Positions 59,483 to 64,000 of a DNA stretch of 64,000 nt are shown in pieces. This DNA is from JAJYQH01 sp036261615 (GTDB lineage: Bacteria; Actinomycetota; Actinomycetes; Propionibacteriales; Propionibacteriaceae). Positions within the stretch are counted from its first letter, which is position 1. Each line of letters begins with the position of its first letter. The notes below the pieces were generated by a model. The model saw only the letters and a list, made by a program, of their open reading frames with translations, was not told the origin of the DNA and made no database searches. A program made the position numbers and the translations under genes. The stretch is from positions 10,724 through 74,723 of the forward strand of contig DATAKK010000088.1 of the NCBI GenBank assembly GCA_036261615.1. Reading direction: 5' to 3'.

Positions 59483-60634
59483 GTGAAGAAGCAGACGATC
59501 GGCCTCATCGCCTCGACCACCGCCGTCCTCGGCATCATCGGGAGCGGTACGGCCGTCGCCGCAGCCGACAAGTCGGTGACACTCACCGTCGACGGCATCA
59601 GCTCGACGGTGCACACGTTCGGGGGCACGGTCTCCACCGCCCTGGCGAAGAAGGGCATCACGATCGGCGAGCACGACGTCGTCGTCCCGGCCGCCAGTTC
59701 GGCCCTCACCAACGGGGAGCAGATCGTGGTGCGCTACGGGCGCCCCCTCACCCTCACCCTCGACGGTCACAAGGAGACGGTCTGGGTGACCGCCACCTCG
59801 CTGAGCGACGCGCTCGTCCAGGCCGGCATCCACACCGCCGCCGACGCGCAGTTCTCCATCAACCGGTCCACTCCCCTCGGGCGCCAGGGCCTCAGCCTCA
59901 CCATCACGACCCCCCAGCAGGTGACGGTGCAGGTCGACGGCAAGAAGACGACCTTCGACACCACCGCGGCCACCGTCCACGACGTGCTGGCGAGCCGGCA
60001 CATCACCCTGGGCAAGCTCGACGTCGTGAGCCCGTCGCAGAACACCGCCGTCAGCGACGGGACGCGGATCGTGGTGAAGCGGGTCAGCGAGAAGAAGCTG
60101 ACCACCACGAGGTCGGTCCCCTTCGCCACCGAGAAGACCAACGACTCCTCGCTGCTGCAGGGCACGACCAAGGTCACCCGCACCGGCAAGAACGGCGAGC
60201 AGACCATCGTGACGGTCGAGACCTACACCGACGGGAAGTTGACCGCCAGCAAGGTGATCAGCACGACCACCAGCACCAAGCCGGTCAGCCAGCTGGTGAG
60301 CGTGGGCACGAAGCGGCCCGCGCCGGCGCCCGCCCCCACGCCCTCGGCCAGCACCTCCGCGAGCACCTCGTCGAGCGGCGGCGCCATCAACCTCGCCAAC
60401 GCGGCCATGTGGGACCGCATCGCCCAGTGTGAGAGCAGCGGCAACTGGTCGATCAACACCGGCAACGGCTACTACGGCGGCCTGCAGTTCGACATCCGCA
60501 CCTGGCTCGGCGCCGGCGGCGGCCAGTTCGCCCCCCGGGCCGATCTCGCCTCCCGCGCGGAGCAGATCACCATCGCCAACCGCGTCTACGCCTCCCGCGG
60601 CCTCTCGCCGTGGAGCTGCGCCTACGCGGCCTGA
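59483..60634 (+). CDS. rpfB: Resuscitation-promoting factor, RpfB type
   Basis: Secreted muralytic enzyme that helps dormant cells resume growth. 383 residues. Signal peptide (KKQTIGLIASTTAVLG). Three DUF348 repeats (about 30-210), then a G5 domain (LTTTRSVPFATEKTND to about 285), a Pro/Ser/Thr linker, and a C-terminal Rpf lysozyme-like domain with the catalytic Glu in IAQCESSGNWSINTGNG and a disulfide pair with SPWSCAYAA. GTG 59483 has GGAG just upstream; a TTG at 59462 is in frame. The usual neighbours ksgA and ispE are absent. No c-di-AMP riboswitch was recognised upstream. Confidence 0.95.
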   Translation: MKKQTIGLIASTTAVLGIIGSGTAVAAADKSVTLTVDGISSTVHTFGGTVSTALAKKGITIGEHDVVVPAASSALTNGEQIVVRYGRPLTLTLDGHKETVWVTATSLSDALVQAGIHTAADAQFSINRSTPLGRQGLSLTITTPQQVTVQVDGKKTTFDTTAATVHDVLASRHITLGKLDVVSPSQNTAVSDGTRIVVKRVSEKKLTTTRSVPFATEKTNDSSLLQGTTKVTRTGKNGEQTIVTVETYTDGKLTASKVISTTTSTKPVSQLVSVGTKRPAPAPAPTPSASTSASTSSSGGAINLANAAMWDRIAQCESSGNWSINTGNGYYGGLQFDIRTWLGAGGGQFAPRADLASRAEQITIANRVYASRGLSPWSCAYAA

Positions 60635-60669
60635 CCGCCGCGGCCCACGGCCGCGCACCCTCTCACGTT

Positions 60670-60705
60670 CGGGGTGGGGCTCCGCTGAGGCGGGGTCCCA
60701 CCCCG
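60670..60705. terminator. Terminator hairpin between rpfB and 60727 gene
   Basis: CGGGGTGGG (60670-60678) pairs with CCCACCCCG (60697-60705), with an inner GC stem. Between convergent stops. Confidence 0.65.
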
Positions 60706-60726
60706 GTCGCGTCCGCCCCGGCTCGC

Positions 60727-61368
60727 CTACCGGGTGTCGCTGTCGGCGTCCATCCGCCGGTAGAGCCACGCGGCCGGGGCTCGTCGCTGGAGCATCGACC
60801 CCCACACTTCACGAACGACGAACGGGGAGAGCCCGAGGGCCACCACCCACGGGGTCCACGGCCGGGCGGGCTGCACCTCGGACTCGGCCACGAACGGCAC
60901 CCGTCCCGCGCGGTTGGCCGCATGGGACGCCGAGACGTCGCGGGTGTGCCCGTCGACGCTCACCCGCAGCCACAGGTGCCCCCGCTGGAACCAGGGCTGC
61001 GGCCCGAGCCCACGGACCCACGCCGCGTGCACGACCTCGACCTCGAGCCCCAGCCGGCGGAGCACGTCGGCCAGGGCCAGGTTGTACTGGGTGTCGCGCC
61101 CCTGGCCGTGCCGTAGGGACGCCGCCGGCGTGTACCACAGGTGCCACGACGACTGGTGGGCGAGACTGCGGTGCACACGCATCGTCGCGTCGTCGACGAG
61201 GGCCCAGCCCGACAACCCGGTCGCCCGCGCCTGGTCAGCCAGCGCGGCGGGACTCGGGCCGGTTGCGCTCCCCTGCGGGGCCCGGGCGACCACCGGCGCG
61301 AGCGCGGCCGCGACGAGTGCGGCGAGTCCCCCGCGCCGGACCAGCGCCGACCTCCGTGACCGTGTCAT
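60727..61368 (-). CDS. Secreted protein with weak transglutaminase-like pattern
   Basis: 213 residues. N-terminal RRSALVRRGGLAALVAAALA to VVARA is a signal or anchor. The segment GRDTQYNLALADVLRRLGLE, then HLWLRVSVDGHTRDVSA, recalls the core of transglutaminase-like domains (Cys-helix, His-Trp, Asp). In that alignment the catalytic Cys position would be occupied by Gln or Thr, so activity is doubtful. A hydrophobic stretch VVALGLSPFVVREVWG is near the C-terminus. It overlaps the upstream glycosyltransferase gene by four bases. Function unknown. Confidence 0.65.
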   Translation of the reverse strand: MTRSRRSALVRRGGLAALVAAALAPVVARAPQGSATGPSPAALADQARATGLSGWALVDDATMRVHRSLAHQSSWHLWYTPAASLRHGQGRDTQYNLALADVLRRLGLEVEVVHAAWVRGLGPQPWFQRGHLWLRVSVDGHTRDVSASHAANRAGRVPFVAESEVQPARPWTPWVVALGLSPFVVREVWGSMLQRRAPAAWLYRRMDADSDTR

Positions 61369-62528
61369 GCGTCCCGCCCCTCTCCGTGTCGTCGTGACCG
61401 GGCCCTCCCGCCGGCCGCCGGGAACGGGGTCGTGCTGGCGACCTCCGAGTGCACGGCGAGCATGCGGTCGACGCTCGCCTGCCAGGTGTACTCCTCGGCG
61501 CGCCGCCGCGCGGCGGCCCTGATGCCGGGGCCCAGCCTGGCGATGAGCCGCTCCGTGGCGTCGGCGAGGCTCTCGGCGTCCGGCGTGCCCGACTCGCCGC
61601 ACGCGGCGGTGACCAGCTCGTGGGCGCCCCCGCGGTCGGACGTCACGACCGGGGTGCCGCACGCGAGGGCCTCGAGCACCGCCAGCCCGAAGGTCTCCGC
61701 GGGGCAGACCGAGAACGAGATGTCGTTGGCCGCGAACCGGCGGGCGATCTCTTCGCGACCAGGAACGAAGCCGTGGAAGACCACGGGAGCGGTCCCGGCC
61801 TGGGCGCGCATCGCCTCGACGTCGGGGCCGGTGCCGTACATGTTGAGCTGGATCGGCACCCCGCGCCGGTGCAACTCGACCGCGGCGGCGACGCCCAGTT
61901 CGGGGCTCTTCTCGTGGCTCATCCGACCGACGTAGCAGATCTGGGTGACGGCGTCGGGACCGGCGGCGTGGTGCGGGCCGGCGTCCGGCCGGAAGGTGTC
62001 GAGATCGACACCCAGAGGCACCTTGCGCAGCCGGGCCCCGGTGTCCGCGAACTCGCCGGCGGCGTAGTCGGACGTGACGACGACGATGTCGAACTCTTTG
62101 GCCAGCCGCCGGTTGAGCGCGCCCACGACGGTCTCGACCCCGAACTGGCGGCGCAGCCACATGCTCAGCATGTCGTCGAGCCGCTCGTGGCTGAACAGCA
62201 CGGAGCCGACGCCGCGACGCCGGGCCCAGCGCGCCGCCGGGGAGAGGGTCCACTTGTCGGAGACCTCGATGCTCGTGGGCCGGAACCGGTCGAGCACGTC
62301 GAGAGCACGCCACGGCTGGGCGATCATCCGATAGTCGCGGGACAGTCGCGGCGCCCGCACCCGCACCACCACCCCGTTCTCGGTCTCCTCGGTCGAGTCG
62401 GTCTCCCCGGGGATCACGAGGATCCGCTCGTGGCCCGCGGCGACGTAGCCGGCACCGAGGTGGTCGATCGCGACCCGCATCCCACCCGACACCGGGCCCA
62501 CGAAGTTGGCCAACTGGGCGATGCGCAA
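61365..62528 (-). CDS. GT4-family glycosyltransferase
   Basis: 387 residues of the GT-B fold. N-lobe RIAQLANFVGPVSGGMRVAI; C-lobe VPLGVDLDTFRPDAG, ICYVGRMSHEKSPELGV, NMYGTGPDVE, and the donor motif CPAETFGLAVLEALACGTPVV. The start is TTG 62528, with AGGAG six bases upstream; there is no ATG in a sensible place. Sugar donor and acceptor are unknown; its co-translated partner is an exported protein, which suggests cell-envelope work. Confidence 0.88.
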   Translation of the reverse strand: MRIAQLANFVGPVSGGMRVAIDHLGAGYVAAGHERILVIPGETDSTEETENGVVVRVRAPRLSRDYRMIAQPWRALDVLDRFRPTSIEVSDKWTLSPAARWARRRGVGSVLFSHERLDDMLSMWLRRQFGVETVVGALNRRLAKEFDIVVVTSDYAAGEFADTGARLRKVPLGVDLDTFRPDAGPHHAAGPDAVTQICYVGRMSHEKSPELGVAAAVELHRRGVPIQLNMYGTGPDVEAMRAQAGTAPVVFHGFVPGREEIARRFAANDISFSVCPAETFGLAVLEALACGTPVVTSDRGGAHELVTAACGESGTPDAESLADATERLIARLGPGIRAAARRRAEEYTWQASVDRMLAVHSEVASTTPFPAAGGRARSRRHGEGRDA

Positions 62529-62628
62529 CGGGTACTCCTGGGCTCGACGACGGCGGTGACCCGCCGCACCAACCGTAGCGTGACCTCCCCCGCCCCCACC
62601 TCCCCACCCTCGCACCCCGAGCCCCCAC

Positions 62629-62709
62629 GGCGTACGACATGACTGACGGCGTACGAGATGTCGGCCCGAAAACGACGGGTCGTACGCCGCGGGCGACAAC
62701 TCGTACGCC
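62629..62709. repeat. Hairpin repeat family 2, copy 2 (81 bp)
   Basis: GGCGTACGA at 62629 and 62648, TCGTACGCC at 62680 and 62701: offsets 0, 19, 51, 72, identical to 15984-16064. The first 35 bases are nearly the same in both copies; the central spacers differ, and the short GACAAC lead-in has moved from the third to the fourth box. It lies between the start of the glycosyltransferase gene and the rplQ terminator. Confidence 0.88.
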
Positions 62710-62732
62710 GACGGGTGGGCGGGGACGCAGAA

Positions 62733-62762
62733 GGGGCCCCCGGACCTCGGTCCGGGAGCCCC
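62733..62762 (-). terminator. Terminator after rplQ
   Basis: GGGGCCCCCGGACC (62733-62746) pairs with GGTCCGGGAGCCCC (62749-62762), one mismatch, about 18 bp past the rplQ stop on the minus strand. Confidence 0.75.
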
Positions 62763-62779
62763 TCGATGCTGTGCCTGGA

Positions 62780-63382
62780 TCAGGCCTTCGGCTGCTCGTC
62801 CGTGCTCTCGTGGTCGGCGGCGGCCTCGGGCTCGGCGGCCTCGTCCGCCTCGGCCGGGGTCTCGACGGCCTCGGGCTCGGCGGGGGTCTCCACGGCCTCC
62901 TGCTCGTCGGCCTCGGGCCCGGCCATCTCCGGCTCGGACGCCGCGGTCTGCGGGGCGGCGGGGGCCGGGGCGGCCTTGGTGCCGGCGGCCTGACGCCCGG
63001 GACGGCTCTTGCGACCCTCCTCGACCGACTCGCTCACCAGTTCGATGACCGCCATGGGGGCGTTGTCGCCCTTGCGGTTGCCCACCTTGGTGATGCGGGT
63101 GTAGCCGCCGTCGCGGTCGGCGAAGCCGGGGGCGATGTCGGCGAACAGGGTGTGCACCACGCCCTTGTCCCGGATCGTGCTCAGCACGAGCCGGCGGGCG
63201 TGCAGGTCACCGCGCTTGGCCTTGCTGATGAGCTTCTCGGCCAGCGGCTGGACCCGCTTGGCCCGGGTCTCCGTGGTCGTGATGCGGCCGTGCTCGAACA
63301 GCTGGCTGGCCAGGTTGGCCAGGATGATCCGCTCGTGGGCCGGGGTGCCGCCGAGACGGGGACCCTTGGTAGGTGTTGGCAT
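62780..63382 (-). CDS. rplQ: 50S ribosomal protein L17, long acidic C-terminus
   Basis: 200 residues. The L17 core (1-120) shows PTPTKGPRLGGTPAHERIIL, ANLASQLFEHGRITTTETRA, KVGNRKGDNAPMAVIELV. Residues 130-200 are an Ala/Glu/Pro-rich acidic tail with repeats of the type EAVETPAE, seen in other actinobacterial L17 proteins and probably disordered. It follows rpoA in the usual alpha-operon order. Confidence 0.97.
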   Translation of the reverse strand: MPTPTKGPRLGGTPAHERIILANLASQLFEHGRITTTETRAKRVQPLAEKLISKAKRGDLHARRLVLSTIRDKGVVHTLFADIAPGFADRDGGYTRITKVGNRKGDNAPMAVIELVSESVEEGRKSRPGRQAAGTKAAPAPAAPQTAASEPEMAGPEADEQEAVETPAEPEAVETPAEADEAAEPEAAADHESTDEQPKA

Positions 63383-63453
63383 TGTCGGTTCTCCATTGAG
63401 TTGGCCCAAGCATCGCCCGGGCGCCGCGGGTCAGTCCGCGAGGTGGACGGGGA

Positions 63454-64000
63454 TCAGAACTGCTCGGTCTCGGCGAAGTCGTCCTCGCCGTCGTCGTACC
63501 GGTCGGCGGCCGACAGCGGGTCGAAGCCGGGGGCCGAATCCTTGAGCGCCAGGCCCATCTCCGACAGCTTCGCCTTGACCTCGTCGATCGACTTGGAACC
63601 GAAGTTGCGGATGTCGAGCAGGTCCTGCTCGCTGCGGGACACCAGCTCGCCGACGGTGTGGATGCCCTCGCGCTTGAGGCAGTTGTAGCTGCGCACGGTG
63701 AGGTTGAGGTCCTCGACCGGCAGCGCAAGGTCGGCCGCGACCGCGTCGTCGACCGGCGACGGGCCGATCTCGACGCCCTCGGCGTCCAGGTTGAGCTCGC
63801 GGGCCAGGCCGAAGAGCTCGACCAGCGTGCGTCCGGCCGACGCGACGGCGTCGCGGGGACGGATCGACGGCTTGGTCTCGACGTCGACGATGAGCCGGTC
63901 GAAGTCGGTGCGCTGCTCGACGCGGGTGGCCTCGACCTTGTAGGTGACCTTGAGCACCGGCGAGTAGATCGAGTCGACCGGGATCCGGCCGATCTCGGCG
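63454..64000 (-). CDS. rpoA: RNA polymerase alpha subunit, 5' part cut by window
   Basis: The C-terminal 182 codons are visible. The end of the N-terminal assembly domain (IPVDSIYSPVLKVTYKVEATRVEQ shortened to its first part, then FDRLIVDVET) is followed by a linker and the alpha-CTD: LNLTVRSYNCLKREGIHTVG, LLDIRNFGSKSIDEVKAKL. It assembles RNA polymerase and contacts UP elements and activators. The reading frame remains open to base 64000, so the start lies outside. It is followed by rplQ after 71 bp. Confidence 0.97.
   Translation of the reverse strand, partial: AEIGRIPVDSIYSPVLKVTYKVEATRVEQRTDFDRLIVDVETKPSIRPRDAVASAGRTLVELFGLARELNLDAEGVEIGPSPVDDAVAADLALPVEDLNLTVRSYNCLKREGIHTVGELVSRSEQDLLDIRNFGSKSIDEVKAKLSEMGLALKDSAPGFDPLSAADRYDDGEDDFAETEQF

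Noticed and set aside
1..64000. Insertion sequences, transposases, phage genes, tRNA or rRNA genes
   Set aside because: No DDE/HUH motif proteins, no integrase, and no cloverleaf with the conserved T-arm was recognised on either strand.

Overview
The window is about 70% GC, uses many GTG/TTG starts and is packed with genes. It comes from an actinobacterium, most likely a propionibacterium-like member of Propionibacteriales. The support is a mycothiol ligase (mshC), the actinobacterial trio of histidine phosphatase, DUF3090 and SCO1664 proteins, an RpfB-type resuscitation factor, EF-G2, an LPXTG surface protein and a B12 riboswitch. The genus assignment is inference. I see no tRNA, rRNA, CRISPR array, transposase or phage gene, so this reads as core chromosome with a few metabolic islands.

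Layout. 1-1.1 kb: the end of an ECF transporter (ATPase and T component). 1.1-5 kb: a LacI regulator and a secreted mannanase-like hydrolase with an operator. 5-13.7 kb, minus strand: TetR, pheT-pheS, an rRNA methyltransferase, a membrane protein and infC-rpmI-rplT with an attenuated leader and an ATC start codon. 13.7-16 kb: small membrane proteins and hisE-hisG. 16-21 kb: mshC and its conserved neighbours. 21-24.8 kb: aldo/keto reductase, a mycothiol-dependent-type enzyme, rimI-tsaB and a GNAT-TsaE fusion, the minus-strand genes coupled by 4-nt overlaps. 24.8-34.5 kb: DEAD-box helicase, a glycosyltransferase, nnr (NAD(P)HX repair), acpS, glmS, an Lrp-like sensor, a lipoprotein and coaA. 34.6-41.2 kb: a sugar locus (LacI, GH42, binding protein, two permeases) behind a tandem operator. 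41.2-44 kb: glmM and rplM-rpsI. 44-50.5 kb: treZ, GH125, EF-G2, a tandem hairpin repeat and YccF. 50.5-52.8 kb: trmB-truA-methyltransferase. 52.8-58.4 kb: a B12-riboswitch operon. 58.6-64 kb: sod, rpfB, a glycosyltransferase pair, rplQ and the end of rpoA.

The most interesting system is the operon at 52,857-58,445. A cobalamin riboswitch with a visible RBS-sequestering hairpin controls two surface proteins that together resemble a split animal transcobalamin/intrinsic factor: an alpha-toroid protein with an LPATG sorting signal, and a DUF4430-like protein with a C-terminal membrane anchor. A complete ECF transporter (T, fused double ATPase, S) follows in overlapping frames. I read it as a surface capture and import machine for corrinoids.

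Non-coding features also stand out. There are two families of dispersed hairpin repeats whose geometry is conserved while their loops diverge. At least 15 genes have a -10-like hexamer ending 6-8 nt before the start codon, a leaderless architecture. The heptamer GGACGCC/GGCGTCC is strongly over-represented on both strands.
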